From positions 1-64,000 of the forward strand of contig NZ_JXSS01000062.1 in assembly GCF_000855665.1 (NCBI RefSeq): DNA of 64,000 nt, in the 5' to 3' direction. This document shows, in pieces, positions 38,542 through 50,416 of this stretch (its first letter is position 1; every line of letters starts with the position of its first letter). This DNA is from Lysobacter sp. A03 (GTDB lineage Bacteria > Pseudomonadota > Gammaproteobacteria > Xanthomonadales > Xanthomonadaceae). Both the position numbers and the translations under genes were made by a program. The notes under the pieces are model-generated. The model saw only the letters and a program-made list of their open reading frames with translations, did not search any database and had not been told where the DNA came from.

Positions 38542-39030
38542 ATGGCACGTGGCATCAACAAGGTGATCCTGGTCGGCAATCTCGGCAACGATCCCGACAT
38601 GAAATACACCCAGGGCGGCATGGCCATCTGCACCCTCTCGCTGGCAACCACCAGCGTGCGCAAGGACAAGGACGGCCAGCAGATCGAGAAGACCGAATGG
38701 CACCGGGTCAAGCTGTTCGGCAAGCTCGGCGAGATCGCCGGCGAGTACTTGAAAAAGGGACGTCAGGTCTATATCGAAGGCTCGATCCGCTACGACAAGT
38801 TCACCGGCCAGGACGGCGTGGAGAAGTACTTCACCGATATCGTTGCCGACGAGATGCAGATGCTGGGCGGTGGTGGCGGCGCCTCGGAAGGCGGTGGACG
38901 CGACTTCGACCGTGAGGAGCGGACGTCCCGTCCGGCGCCCCGCCAGGCGGCCGCTCCGCGCCGTGAAGCCGCGCCAGCGAAGTCCAATGACTTCGGTGAT
39001 GATTTCGCGGACGACGATATCCCGTTCTAG
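38542..39030 (+). CDS. ssb: Single-stranded DNA-binding protein
   Basis: SSB coats single-stranded DNA in replication and repair as a homotetramer. The 162-residue protein starts MARGINKVILVGNLGNDPD. The OB fold is at about 1-110 (ATTSVRKDKDGQQIEKTEWH, YIEGSIRYDKFTGQDG). A glycine/proline-rich linker follows, ending in the acidic tip DDDIPF that recruits partner proteins. An upstream TATACT at 38495-38500 could be the -10 element, though no good -35 accompanies it. A frame open to 38392 is not SSB-like and is rejected. Confidence 0.97.
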   Translation: MARGINKVILVGNLGNDPDMKYTQGGMAICTLSLATTSVRKDKDGQQIEKTEWHRVKLFGKLGEIAGEYLKKGRQVYIEGSIRYDKFTGQDGVEKYFTDIVADEMQMLGGGGGASEGGGRDFDREERTSRPAPRQAAAPRREAAPAKSNDFGDDFADDDIPF

Positions 39031-39140
39031 CAGGCGTCCGAGTTTTATCCGATGCATCGGCTGCAGGACGCTAGTAGCACGCCACCGCGATATCGCCGTG
39101 CTGCGATAGATCGATAAGCCTTTCGAATTTGGAGCGTTGC

Positions 39141-40196
39141 ATGCCGACGTGGTTGGTGACCGGCGGGGCCGGTTTTATTGGCGGGAATTTCGTCCTCGAT
39201 GCCGTCGGTCGCGGCATCAAGGTCATCAATCTGGACGCCCTGACCTACGCGGGCAACCTAGACACGCTGTCATCGCTGGATGGCAATCCGTCGCACGTGT
39301 TCCTCCACGGCGACATCGGCGACGCCGCGCTCGTGGCTCGGCTGTTGCGCGAGCACCAGCCCGACGCGGTGATCAATTTCGCCGCTGAGAGCCATGTCGA
39401 CCGCTCCATCGATGGGCCCGCCGAGTTCGTCCAGACCAACGTGGTGGGCACGCTCAGCCTGCTGGAGCAGGTCCGCGACTACTGGAAGTCGCTGGACGCA
39501 GGGCGCGCAGGGGAGTTCCGCTTCCTGCATGTCTCCACCGACGAGGTGTACGGCACGCTGGGCGATACCGGAAAGTTCACCGAAACCACGCCGTACGCCC
39601 CCAACTCGCCTTACTCCGCGTCCAAGGCCGCGTCGGATCACCTGGTCCGGGCGTTTCACCATACCTATGGCTTGCCGGTACTCACCACCAACTGCTCAAA
39701 CAACTACGGGCCGTACCAGTTTCCGGAAAAGCTCATCCCGCTGGTCATCGCCAAGGCACTCGCCGGTGAGTCGCTGCCGATCTACGGCGATGGCCTCAAC
39801 GTGCGCGACTGGCTGTTCGTGTCGGACCACTGCGCCGCCATCCGGCGTGTGCTGGAGGCCGGCCGGGTGGGCGAGGTCTACAACGTCGGTGGTGAGGCGG
39901 AGCGCACCAACATCGTCGTGGTGCAGACGATCTGCCGGCTGCTCGACCAGCGGCGACCGCTGGAGGGCGGCCGCACGCGCGAGTCGCTGATCACCTACGT
40001 CCAGGACCGCCCCGGGCACGACCGCCGGTATGCGATCGATGCCAGCAAACTGCACGGCGAGCTGGGCTGGGAGCCGGCGGTGACCTTCGATGAAGGCATG
40101 GCCCGGACCGTCGACTGGTATCTGGAAAACGCACCGTGGGTGCAACGGGTGATGGATGGCAGCTACCGGCTCGAGCGCATCGGTGGCGTCGCATGA
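39141..40196 (+). CDS. rfbB: dTDP-glucose 4,6-dehydratase RfbB
   Basis: RfbB dehydrates dTDP-glucose to the 4-keto-6-deoxy intermediate, step 2 of dTDP-L-rhamnose synthesis. The 351-residue extended SDR has the NAD-binding [13 protein letters not shown] at about 6-18, [14 protein letters not shown], the catalytic [10 protein letters not shown] with Thr-Asp-Glu, and the [12 protein letters not shown] Tyr-Lys pair. The ribosome site TTGGAG lies 8 bp before the ATG. It begins a four-gene cluster with overlapping stops and starts, serving LPS O-antigen or exopolysaccharide. Confidence 0.96.
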   Translation: MPTWLVTGGAGFIGGNFVLDAVGRGIKVINLDALTYAGNLDTLSSLDGNPSHVFLHGDIGDAALVARLLREHQPDAVINFAAESHVDRSIDGPAEFVQTNVVGTLSLLEQVRDYWKSLDAGRAGEFRFLHVSTDEVYGTLGDTGKFTETTPYAPNSPYSASKAASDHLVRAFHHTYGLPVLTTNCSNNYGPYQFPEKLIPLVIAKALAGESLPIYGDGLNVRDWLFVSDHCAAIRRVLEAGRVGEVYNVGGEAERTNIVVVQTICRLLDQRRPLEGGRTRESLITYVQDRPGHDRRYAIDASKLHGELGWEPAVTFDEGMARTVDWYLENAPWVQRVMDGSYRLERIGGVA

Positions 40197-41089
40197 TGGC
40201 GACATCCGGACGCAAGGGCATCATCCTCGCCGGTGGCTCGGGCACGCGCCTGTATCCGGTGACCCAGGCGATCAGCAAGCAGCTGCTGCCGATCTTCGAC
40301 AAGCCGATGATCTATTACCCGCTCAGCGTATTGATGCTGGCCGGGATACGGGAGGTGTTGATCATCAACACGCCCCACGAGCAGGCGCTGTTCCAGAACC
40401 TGCTTGGCGATGGGTCGCAGTGGGGAATGAAGATCGAATACGCGGTGCAACCCAGTCCTGACGGGCTCGCGCAGGCGTTCCTGATCGGGCGTGATTTCCT
40501 CGCCGGCCAACCCAGCTGCCTGGTGCTGGGCGACAACATCTTCCACGGTCCGGGTCTTACCGCCATGTTGAAGCGTGCCGACGCGCGACCGGATGGGGCA
40601 ACCGTGTTCGGTTATTGGGTCCGCGATCCGGAGCGCTACGGCATTGCCGAGTTCGACGCGGATGGGAAAGTCGTGGGTCTGGAGGAAAAGCCGGAAAGGC
40701 CGCGATCCAATTACGCTGTAACCGGGCTCTACTTCTACGACGGGCGCGCCAGTGAATTCGCGGCGCAGATCAAGCCGTCAGAGCGCGGCGAGTTGGAAAT
40801 CACCGACCTCAACAAGCGCTATCTCGACGAGGATGCGCTGCACATGGAGCGTCTTGGCCGCGGCTATGCATGGTTGGACACGGGCACCCACCAGTCCTTG
40901 CTCGAGGCTTCCAATTACGTTGAAACCATCGAGGCGAGGCAGGGTCTGCGAGTCTGCTGCCCGGAGGAAATTGCCCTGCATAACGGGTGGATCGGCAACG
41001 ACGAGCTGCGCGCGCTTGCCCAGCCGCTGGTCAAGAACGGTTACGGCCAATACCTGTTGTCCCTCATCGATCGCGGGTACGTGGAATGA
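40193..41089 (+). CDS. rfbA: Glucose-1-phosphate thymidylyltransferase RfbA
   Basis: RfbA joins dTTP and glucose 1-phosphate to make dTDP-glucose, the first step of the rhamnose pathway and its feedback-controlled point. The 298-residue protein has [22 protein letters not shown]-type nucleotide binding (about 8-27), LGDNIFHG with the metal Asp, and a C-terminal [17 protein letters not shown] block. The ATG at 40193 overlaps the rfbB stop (ATGATG; a second ATG follows immediately), so the start is uncertain by one codon. Confidence 0.96.
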   Translation: MMATSGRKGIILAGGSGTRLYPVTQAISKQLLPIFDKPMIYYPLSVLMLAGIREVLIINTPHEQALFQNLLGDGSQWGMKIEYAVQPSPDGLAQAFLIGRDFLAGQPSCLVLGDNIFHGPGLTAMLKRADARPDGATVFGYWVRDPERYGIAEFDADGKVVGLEEKPERPRSNYAVTGLYFYDGRASEFAAQIKPSERGELEITDLNKRYLDEDALHMERLGRGYAWLDTGTHQSLLEASNYVETIEARQGLRVCCPEEIALHNGWIGNDELRALAQPLVKNGYGQYLLSLIDRGYVE

Positions 41090-41643
41090 AAGTCCTTCAG
41101 ACCGACCTGCCGGGATGCATGGTTTTCGAGCCGCGGGTGTTCAGCGACGACCGGGGGTTCTTCTTCGAGACGTTCAATCACGACAAACTCATCGAGCACG
41201 GATTGCAGCCTTCATTCGTGCAGGGCAACACCTCCCTGTCACGTAAGGGCGTGCTGCGGGGCCTGCACTACCAGTGGCCGAACCCGCAGGGCAAGTTCGT
41301 ATCGGTGGTGCAGGGCGAGGTCTGGGATGTGGCCGTGGATATCCGCCGCGGCTCGCCGCACTTCGGCCGCTGGACCGCGGTTGTGCTGAGCGCCGAAAAC
41401 AAGCGCCACTTCTGGATCCCTGAAGGATTCGCCCACGGCTTTGTCACCCTGAGCGAGCAGGCAGTGTTCACTTACCTGTGCACCGCGACCTACGATCCGG
41501 AAGCGGATGCCAGCCTGCGCTGGGATGATCCGCGTCTTGCGATCGATTGGCCGGTGACCTCGCCGGTACTGTCTCCGAAAGATGCCGGCGCGCCGCTGCT
41601 GGATGAACTCGCGGAAAGCCGCTTGCCGTTGTTCGAGGCCTGA
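41086..41643 (+). CDS. rfbC: dTDP-4-dehydrorhamnose 3,5-epimerase RfbC
   Basis: RfbC epimerises C3 and C5 of the 4-keto sugar, step 3. The 185-residue protein is a double-stranded beta-helix cupin. [13 protein letters not shown] and [19 protein letters not shown] (about 47-65, catalytic His) are the family motifs; [20 protein letters not shown] and [16 protein letters not shown] follow. Length is typical. Its ATG overlaps the rfbA stop by 4 bp. Confidence 0.96.
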   Translation: MKVLQTDLPGCMVFEPRVFSDDRGFFFETFNHDKLIEHGLQPSFVQGNTSLSRKGVLRGLHYQWPNPQGKFVSVVQGEVWDVAVDIRRGSPHFGRWTAVVLSAENKRHFWIPEGFAHGFVTLSEQAVFTYLCTATYDPEADASLRWDDPRLAIDWPVTSPVLSPKDAGAPLLDELAESRLPLFEA

Positions 41644-41648
41644 AGGCG

Positions 41649-42554
41649 ATGCGCTTGCTGCTGATCGGGGGCAACGGCCAGGTTGGTCACGAACTACGAC
41701 GTGCGTTGGCGCCGTTGGGCGATTTGGTGGTCACCACCCGTGATGGCCGCTTGTCCGACGGTGCGCCGTGCGAGACGCTGGACCTTGGCCAGCCGGAAAG
41801 CGTCGCCGCCCTGGTTGAGCGCATTGCGCCCGACGTTGTCATCAACGCGGCCGCCTACACCGCAGTGGATCGCGCCGAGGACGAACCGGGTCTGGCGCAT
41901 TTGGTCAACGCAGAGTCCCCAGGCCGGATCGCCGAGGCCTGCGCGCATATCGGCGCAACGCTCGTGCATTACTCCACTGACTATGTCTTTGACGGCCAAG
42001 GACACAGTCCCTATCGCGAGGACGACCCGACGGCTCCATTGGGCGTCTATGGCGCAAGCAAACTGGCAGGCGAACAGGCGATCGCAGGCAGCGGCACTCA
42101 GCACGTGATCCTTCGTACCGCTTGGGTGTACGGTCTGCATGGCAGCAACTTCCTGCGCACCATGTTGCGTCTGGCAGGCGAGCGAGACGAATTGCGCGTG
42201 GTGGCCGATCAGATCGGCTCACCGACTCCCGCGTGGTTGATCGCGGACGTTACCGCGGCGCTGCTGCGGCGGGGTATGGACACGTCGGGCGTCTTTCATC
42301 TCGTCGCGGCCGGTCAGACCAGTTGGCATGGATTTGCCGAGGCAATCATGCAGGAAGCCGGTAACGCAGGTCTGTTGAAGCTTGAGCCGCGTGTGCTGCC
42401 AATCACCACGGCGGAATTTCCCACCCGCGCCGCCCGGCCTGCGTATTCGGTGCTCGACACGGCACGCCTCGTGGAGCAGTTCCGGCTGCAGCTTCCCGAC
42501 TGGCGCACCGCGTTGGCAAGAACGCTTCAGACTGCACCCGGCTGGACACGCTGA
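41649..42554 (+). CDS. rfbD: dTDP-4-dehydrorhamnose reductase RfbD
   Basis: RfbD reduces dTDP-4-keto-L-rhamnose with NAD(P)H to dTDP-L-rhamnose, completing the pathway. The 301-residue SDR has LLIGGNGQVGHELRRAL at about 4-20, VINAAAYTAVDRAEDE, the catalytic YSTDYVFDGQG and YGASKLAGEQAI Tyr-Lys motif. It lies 5 bp after rfbC and closes rfbBACD. I see no terminator in the 204 bp before the next gene. Confidence 0.95.
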   Translation: MRLLLIGGNGQVGHELRRALAPLGDLVVTTRDGRLSDGAPCETLDLGQPESVAALVERIAPDVVINAAAYTAVDRAEDEPGLAHLVNAESPGRIAEACAHIGATLVHYSTDYVFDGQGHSPYREDDPTAPLGVYGASKLAGEQAIAGSGTQHVILRTAWVYGLHGSNFLRTMLRLAGERDELRVVADQIGSPTPAWLIADVTAALLRRGMDTSGVFHLVAAGQTSWHGFAEAIMQEAGNAGLLKLEPRVLPITTAEFPTRAARPAYSVLDTARLVEQFRLQLPDWRTALARTLQTAPGWTR

Positions 42555-42758
42555 GCGGTCAAGCCGCGCGCATTGATCTGGCGTTCAAACCGGTCGATGC
42601 AGTACGCTTCGCCGCGGGGAGCAACCATCAGGGGATGGACCGTTTATCTCGGATGGCCGGAAGGCTGCTGGTTCTGCACGCGTGTGCGTGCAGGTCGGCA
42701 GATTGCGGTGCGCGCCCGTTTATCCGCCCAGATTTTCACTTCCGAACAGGAGTTGGAC

Positions 42759-44786
42759 TTGAACCGCATTGCCTTGGCAACACTGGCCACCGCGCTCTTC
42801 GCGACACTGACGCTGTCACCCGCTGCTGCGCACGCCGAATCAACGACTGCTACGCCGCGCCCGGCCAGCATTTCTGCCGGCCAGATCGATGTGGATCGAT
42901 ACGTCCGCGCCGATCTCTTCGAGTCCATCAAGATCTCGCCCAAGGGCGACTACCTCGCCGCGACGGTTCCGCTGGACAACGGCCAGCGCACCGGCCTGGT
43001 GATCATGAGTCGGGCCGACAAAAGTATTACCGGCACCTTTTCGCAGGGCAAAAATACGCACATCGATGACTTCCACTGGGTCAACGACGAGCGGGTCCTC
43101 ATCGGTATCGCCGAGAAACTCGGAGCGCTGGAGGCGCCCCAATCCACCGGCGAGCTGGTTGCGATCAATGCCGATGGCGGCAGGCCACAGTTCCTCGTCG
43201 GCCAACGGATGATGGGCGAGGGTGCCGGCACGCGCATCCAGCCGCGCAAGGTCGAGCGGGTGGCGGCTTACCTGGTTGACCCACTTCTTAGCGACGACAA
43301 GCGGGTGATCATTTCGGTGATGCCCTTCTCGGCTGATCCGTACACGCGGGCCGAGTCGATGGACGTCTACACTGGCCGCAGGGTGCAGGTGGCGAAGGCG
43401 CCAGTGCGCAATGCGAGCTTCATCACCGACAACCAGGGTGTCGTCCGTTTTGCGGCCGGTGCCGGAACGGACCGGCGCCAGCGGGTTTACTACCGCGATG
43501 GCAGTGGTGCGGACTGGCAGCTGATCAACGACGAAAGCGCGAGCAACCTGGTGTGGTATCCGCTCGGTTTTGCCGCCGACGACAGCGTCGCCTACATCGG
43601 CAGCACCACGCTGGACGGCCCGGATGAAGTCTTGGCGTTTGATCCCGCAACCGGTACGTCCAAGCGTGTCCTGCGCGACAATGACGTCGACCCTGCGATG
43701 GTCCTGCAAAGCGTGGGCGGCGCCTCCCCGGTCGGTGTCCTGCTTCACGATGGCAAGCCCCGCACCGCTTTCTTCGACGAGCAGTCCGAGGACGCTCGCC
43801 TGTATCGCAGCCTGGAGGCCGCGTTTGAAGGCGATGCGGTGCGCATCACCTCGCAGACCGCAGATGGCAACCTCGCCCTGGTCAAGACCTGGAGTGACCG
43901 CAGCCCGGGCGACTACTACCTGTTCAACCGCGAGACCAAGAAAGCCGATCACCTGCTGAGCCAGCGCGAGTGGTTCGATCCGCGCGAGATGGCCGAGCGT
44001 CGCCCGATCAGCCTGAAGGCGCGCGACGGTCTGACGCTGCACGGTTACCTCACGCTTCCCACGGGTGTGCCGGCAAAGAATCTGCCGATGGTCGTGCATC
44101 CCCATGGCGGACCGTTCGAGATCCAGGACACCTGGGGATTCGACAACGATCCGCAGCTTCTGGCCGAGGCGGGATACGCGGTGTTGCAGCTGAACTTCCG
44201 AGGGTCGGGTGGCTACGGCAAGCCCTTCATCAACGCTGGGCAGCGCCAGTGGGGCCTGGCGATGCAGGACGACCTGACCGACGCCACCCGCTGGGCGATC
44301 CAACAGGGTATCGCCGACGCGGGCCGCATCTGCATATACGGCGGCAGCTACGGTGCCTACGCGTCCCTGATGGGCGTCGCCAAGGAGCCGGATCTGTACC
44401 GCTGCGCGGTGGGCTACGCAGGGGTGTACGACCTGCCCACCATGCACACCCATGGCGACATCCAGGGGCATGGCTCGGGCGAAACCTACCTGCGCGAGTG
44501 GATTGGCGAGCGCAACGAGCTCGCTGCCGTTTCGCCGAGCAACATGGCTGATCGGATCAAAGTCCCGGTGTTTCTGGCCGCAGGCGGGGAAGACGAGCGC
44601 ACACCTATCGAGCACAGCAAGATGATGGAGCGTGCATTGCGCAGCAACGGCGTTCCGGTCGAGACGCTCTACTTCAAGAACGAGGGTCACGGGTTCTACC
44701 TCGAGGCCAATCGCCGTGAGTACTACACGCGTCTTTTGGACTTCCTGTCGCGCCATATCGGCGGTGCTGGCGCGAAGCTCGACTGA
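42759..44786 (+). CDS. S9 family prolyl-oligopeptidase-type peptidase, exported (first copy)
   Basis: This 675-residue serine peptidase has an N-terminal signal peptide (LATLATALFATLTLSPAAAHA). A beta-propeller-like middle follows, then a C-terminal alpha/beta hydrolase. The nucleophile elbow is GGSYGAYASLMG, the acid is near AGGEDERTPIEHS, and the histidine is in KNEGHGFYLEAN. I chose TTG at 42759 because AGGAG lies 6 bp upstream; the open frame upstream to 42573 reads as noise. It probably trims peptides in the periplasm or outside the cell for the adjacent OPT transporter, which is an inference from context. Confidence 0.9.
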   Translation: MNRIALATLATALFATLTLSPAAAHAESTTATPRPASISAGQIDVDRYVRADLFESIKISPKGDYLAATVPLDNGQRTGLVIMSRADKSITGTFSQGKNTHIDDFHWVNDERVLIGIAEKLGALEAPQSTGELVAINADGGRPQFLVGQRMMGEGAGTRIQPRKVERVAAYLVDPLLSDDKRVIISVMPFSADPYTRAESMDVYTGRRVQVAKAPVRNASFITDNQGVVRFAAGAGTDRRQRVYYRDGSGADWQLINDESASNLVWYPLGFAADDSVAYIGSTTLDGPDEVLAFDPATGTSKRVLRDNDVDPAMVLQSVGGASPVGVLLHDGKPRTAFFDEQSEDARLYRSLEAAFEGDAVRITSQTADGNLALVKTWSDRSPGDYYLFNRETKKADHLLSQREWFDPREMAERRPISLKARDGLTLHGYLTLPTGVPAKNLPMVVHPHGGPFEIQDTWGFDNDPQLLAEAGYAVLQLNFRGSGGYGKPFINAGQRQWGLAMQDDLTDATRWAIQQGIADAGRICIYGGSYGAYASLMGVAKEPDLYRCAVGYAGVYDLPTMHTHGDIQGHGSGETYLREWIGERNELAAVSPSNMADRIKVPVFLAAGGEDERTPIEHSKMMERALRSNGVPVETLYFKNEGHGFYLEANRREYYTRLLDFLSRHIGGAGAKLD

Positions 44787-44791
44787 CGCCC

Positions 44792-44836
44792 TGACACCCG
44801 CCGCAGCGACGCCAGACGTCCGCTGCGGCGATGTCA
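44792..44836. other. Long imperfect hairpin between the S9 and OPT genes
   Basis: CGCCGCAGCG (44799-44808) pairs with CGCTGCGGCG (44821-44830) over a 12-base loop. The stem extends outward as TGACA/TGTCA (44792-44796/44832-44836) with a small bulge. No T-run follows, so it is unlikely to be a simple intrinsic terminator. It could modulate readthrough or mRNA decay between the peptidase and transporter genes. Confidence 0.5.
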
Positions 44837-44938
44837 CCCGTCGTGACGACAGGCCCGGGTGACGGGCCGGACTTTCAGGCTATCCTCCCCGGGTTGCGTT
44901 ATCCACGGGCCACGCCCAATTCCCGACCGGAGCCGTTG

Positions 44939-46921
44939 ATGAGTACACCTGCACCCGTACCTGCCCAGGCGCAGCTGACCGTTCGTGCGGTGGTGCTGGC
45001 GATCATCCTGGCGGTGATCCTGGCAGCCGCCAACGCATACCTTGGCTTGTTTGCGGGCCTGACCATCGCGACCGCGATTCCGGCCGCTGTGGTCTCGATG
45101 GGTGTGTTGCGCCTGCTCGGCGGCGGCACGATCCTGGAAAACAACATCGTCCAGACCGGTGCATCTGCGGGGTCCTCGATCGCTGCGGGAGTGATCTTCA
45201 CCATTCCGGCGCTGGTGATCATGGGCTACTGGCCCGATTTCAAATACTGGTGGGTCCTGGGTATCGCCGGATTGGGCGGCCTGCTGGGCGTCCTGTTCTC
45301 GGTGCCGCTGCGGCGGTCGATGATCGTCGAGGATCCGCTGCCATTCCCCGAAGGGAAGGCGGCAGCGGAAGTACTCAAGGCCGGTGACAATCCCGGCCCC
45401 GGCATGAGGATCCTTGCGATCTCCGGTGCGATCGGTGCGGTGGTGAAACTCGCCGCGACCAGCGGCCTGCGCCTGATTCCGGACACGTGGACCCAGTCCA
45501 CTTATCTGGGAAGCTCCAAGATCACCGCGTTCATCGGCACCAACCTCTCGCCCGCGCTGCTGGGAGTGGGATACATCGTCGGTCTGAATGTGGGCATCGT
45601 GGTGTTGTCGGGCGCTGTCCTTTCCTGGCACATCGCGATCCCGCTGTACCAGGCGTTCTTTATGGGCACCGATCCGGCTCTGGCGGCCTCGCTGGCAAAC
45701 GCGTCCTCCGCTGACGCGGCGTTCGCCATCTGGGGTGCCAAGATCCGCTACCTAGGTGTCGGTGCGATGCTGGTCGGTGGTATCTGGACGCTGTTTTCGC
45801 TGCGCAAGTCGCTGCTCAACGGCGTAAAGAGCGGCTTTGCCGCGGCACGCAAGAGCACCGGCCCGGCGCTGGCAGAAACCGAGCGCGACCTGCCGATGAA
45901 GTGGATGCTGATCGCGCTGGTGCTCTTCACCTTGCCGCTGCTGGCGCTGTACCAGATGATTGTTGGTCAGTGGCTGGTGAGTATCCCGATGACGATCATC
46001 ATGATCGTCGCGGGCTTCCTGTTTGTGTCGGTGTCGGCGTACCTGGCCGGGCTGATCGGTTCGTCCAACAACCCGGTGTCGGGCATCACCATCTCGACCA
46101 TCCTGTTTGCATCGGCGGTGTTGGTCGTGCTCCTGGGTTCAAGCGGACTGGAGCCGGTGGGTGTCGGCGGCGCGCCGTTGGGCGCGGTCGCTGCGATCAT
46201 GATCGGCGCGGTGGTGTGCTGCGCGGCGGCCGTGGGCGGGGATAACCTGCAGGACCTTAAAGCCGGCTATATCGTGGGTGCGACGCCGTGGAAGCAGCAG
46301 TTGATGCTGGGCATCGGCGCCTTCTCGTGCGCCTTGATCATGGCCCCGGTGCTCAACCTGCTCGCCACGGCCTACGGCATCGGCGAGCCCACGCTTGAAC
46401 ATCCCAACGCGCTCGCGGCCCCCCAGGCCAACTTGATGGCGTCCGTCGCCCGCGGCATGTTTGGCGGCGACCTGCCGTGGACCATGATCGGCATCGGCGT
46501 GGCCGTGGGTGCTGCGATCATCGCTCTCGCCGAATGGCTCAAGGCCCGCGGCGCACGCTTCCGGGTGCCGGTCCTGGCCGCCGCCATCGGCATTTACCTG
46601 CCACTGGAACTGATGGTGCCGATCTTCCTTGGTGGCGTGCTGTCCTATGCGGTAGAGCGCTTCCACAAGGTCCGCCCTGACGACGATGAAGGCCGCGACC
46701 GCGTGCATCGGCCGGGTGTGTTGTTCGCCGCCGGCCTGATCACCGGCGAGGCCTTGATGGGCATCGCGATTGCGGTTCCCATAGTTGTGTCTGCCCGCGC
46801 CGATGTGCTTGCGCTGGCGGTCCAGGTGCCGGCCTCGCAGTGGATCGGTCTTCTGGTGTTGGCCCTGGTGGGCTGGTACCTCTACCGCACCGGCGTCCGA
46901 GCTCCGGCTACCAACAACTGA
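44939..46921 (+). CDS. OPT family oligopeptide transporter
   Basis: This is a 660-residue multi-spanning inner-membrane protein of the oligopeptide transporter (OPT) family, proton-driven importers of short peptides or metal chelates. It has about 15 hydrophobic segments. AVVLAIILAVILAAANAYLG at about 15-34 is followed by GTILENNIVQTGASAGSSIA, GLIGSSNNPVSGITISTILF and CCAAAVGGDNLQDLKAGYIVG, the conserved family blocks with their Asn-Asn-Pro and Gln-Asp motifs. I chose the ATG at 44939; an earlier one at 44831 adds a non-conserved leader. Substrate is unknown, but flanking peptidases suggest peptides. Confidence 0.9.
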   Translation: MSTPAPVPAQAQLTVRAVVLAIILAVILAAANAYLGLFAGLTIATAIPAAVVSMGVLRLLGGGTILENNIVQTGASAGSSIAAGVIFTIPALVIMGYWPDFKYWWVLGIAGLGGLLGVLFSVPLRRSMIVEDPLPFPEGKAAAEVLKAGDNPGPGMRILAISGAIGAVVKLAATSGLRLIPDTWTQSTYLGSSKITAFIGTNLSPALLGVGYIVGLNVGIVVLSGAVLSWHIAIPLYQAFFMGTDPALAASLANASSADAAFAIWGAKIRYLGVGAMLVGGIWTLFSLRKSLLNGVKSGFAAARKSTGPALAETERDLPMKWMLIALVLFTLPLLALYQMIVGQWLVSIPMTIIMIVAGFLFVSVSAYLAGLIGSSNNPVSGITISTILFASAVLVVLLGSSGLEPVGVGGAPLGAVAAIMIGAVVCCAAAVGGDNLQDLKAGYIVGATPWKQQLMLGIGAFSCALIMAPVLNLLATAYGIGEPTLEHPNALAAPQANLMASVARGMFGGDLPWTMIGIGVAVGAAIIALAEWLKARGARFRVPVLAAAIGIYLPLELMVPIFLGGVLSYAVERFHKVRPDDDEGRDRVHRPGVLFAAGLITGEALMGIAIAVPIVVSARADVLALAVQVPASQWIGLLVLALVGWYLYRTGVRAPATNN

Positions 46922-46989
46922 CGCGGGTACCCGTATCACCGTTGCCAGTGCCGCCCGTGCGGCGGTTCAGAACACAACAGGAGTTGTCC

Positions 46990-49080
<2,091 letters not shown>

Positions 49081-49093
49081 GCACGACGCATGA

Positions 49094-49128
49094 CGGCCGC
49101 GGCGCCTGTTGCCGCGGCCGGGCTTTTT
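49094..49128 (+). terminator. Rho-independent terminator after the second S9 peptidase
   Basis: CGGCCGCGGC (49094-49103) pairs perfectly with GCCGCGGCCG (49111-49120) around a 7-base loop, followed by GGCTTTTTGA. It ends the S9-OPT-S9 cluster 14 bp after the last stop. Confidence 0.92.
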
Positions 49129-49157
49129 GATGCCTGCAATTTTTCCGGAGTTCAACC

Positions 49158-50405
49158 ATGCCTGAGGCAAGCACCGCACTCATCACCGACGACGCCGTCG
49201 TCCTGGGGCTGCTCGCGGTCACGTTGGGGGCGGTGTTCTGGACGGCGTCGCGCCCGACCGGTTTCTGGAAGAAGTTCTACAACATCGTGCCGGCGCTGCT
49301 GGTCTGCTATCTGGTGCCGGCGCTCTACAACAGCTTCGGCCTGATCGACGGCGCGGCTTCGGGCCTGTACCCGATGGCGCGCGATTACCTGTTGCCCAGC
49401 GCGCTGGTGCTGTTCTGCGTGGCGATGGACATCGGCGCGATCCTGCGGCTGGGGCCCAAGGCGGTGATCATGTTCCTCACCGGCACCGTCGGGGTGGTTA
49501 TAGGGGCCTGGGTCTCGTTCTGGGCAATGGGCCTGATCCATCCAGAAACCGTGGCCGGGGAGACCTGGCGGGGCATGACGACGGTGGCCGGAAGCTGGAT
49601 CGGCGGCGGTGCCAACCAGGCGGCGATGAAGGAGGTCTTCGAGGTCGAGCCAACCCTGTTTGGCCAGTTCATTGCGATCGATGTGATCGTGGCCAACCTC
49701 TGGCTGGCAGTGCTGCTGTTCCTCGCGCCCCGGGCGGACGCATTCGACCGTTGGGTCAATGCCGACACTTCGGCCATCGAGAGCCTCAAAGAACAGATCG
49801 CCAGCTACCAGGCCGAGCACGCCCGCATTCCGGGCATGGCGGATTTCATGCTGATCTTTGCGATCGCGCTCGGCATCACCGGCCTGTCGCACTTCCTGGC
49901 CGCGCCACTGGTGGACTGGGTGCGTTCGCTGCCGCTGGAATGGCGCCTGCAGGATTACAGTCTGGACTCGCGGTTCTTCTGGATCGTCGTGTTCGCCACG
50001 ACCTTTGGCGTACTGCTCAGCTTCACCCGCGCCCGCCAACTGGAGGGCGCCGGTGCTTCCACGATCGGTTCGGTGTTCCTGTACGTGTTGATCGCGACGA
50101 TCGGCATGCAGATGGATCTCAAATCACTGGCCGACAGGCCGACGCTGCTGGCACTCGGCGTGATCTGGATTGCGGTGCACGCGGTGCTGTTGATCGGAGT
50201 CGCCAAACTGATACGGGCACCACTGTTCTTCCTCGCCGTCGGCTCGCAGGCCAACATCGGTGGTGCGGCCTCGGCGCCGGTAGTGGCCAGTGCCTTCCAT
50301 CCGTCACTGGCCCCGGTAGGCGTGTTGCTTGCGGTGGTCGGGTACGCCCTGGGTACGTATTTCGCCTATCTCACCGGCATCGGCCTGCAATTCATGGCCG
50401 GCTGA
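49158..50405 (+). CDS. DUF819 family integral membrane protein
   Basis: This 415-residue membrane protein has about ten hydrophobic helices and matches DUF819 (YjcL-like). Its transport or other role is unassigned. Features include WIGGGANQAAMKEVF at about 152-166 and, in the second half, VGSQANIGGAASAPVVASAFHPSLAPVGVLL; the two GxANxxxxxE/P segments look like an internal structural repeat seen in secondary carriers. It has its own ribosome site and lies behind a terminator, so it is transcribed separately from the S9 gene. It is convergent with corA. Confidence 0.86.
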   Translation: MPEASTALITDDAVVLGLLAVTLGAVFWTASRPTGFWKKFYNIVPALLVCYLVPALYNSFGLIDGAASGLYPMARDYLLPSALVLFCVAMDIGAILRLGPKAVIMFLTGTVGVVIGAWVSFWAMGLIHPETVAGETWRGMTTVAGSWIGGGANQAAMKEVFEVEPTLFGQFIAIDVIVANLWLAVLLFLAPRADAFDRWVNADTSAIESLKEQIASYQAEHARIPGMADFMLIFAIALGITGLSHFLAAPLVDWVRSLPLEWRLQDYSLDSRFFWIVVFATTFGVLLSFTRARQLEGAGASTIGSVFLYVLIATIGMQMDLKSLADRPTLLALGVIWIAVHAVLLIGVAKLIRAPLFFLAVGSQANIGGAASAPVVASAFHPSLAPVGVLLAVVGYALGTYFAYLTGIGLQFMAG

Positions 50406-50416
50406 ACACTACGCCG

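Noticed and set aside
44792-44836. Hairpin called as a rho-independent terminator
   Set aside because: There is no T-run after the stem, so I list it as a structured element of unknown role.
42840-44837. 665-codon minus-strand frame opposite the first S9 peptidase
   Set aside because: Antisense shadow of a gene with signal peptide and intact catalytic triad.
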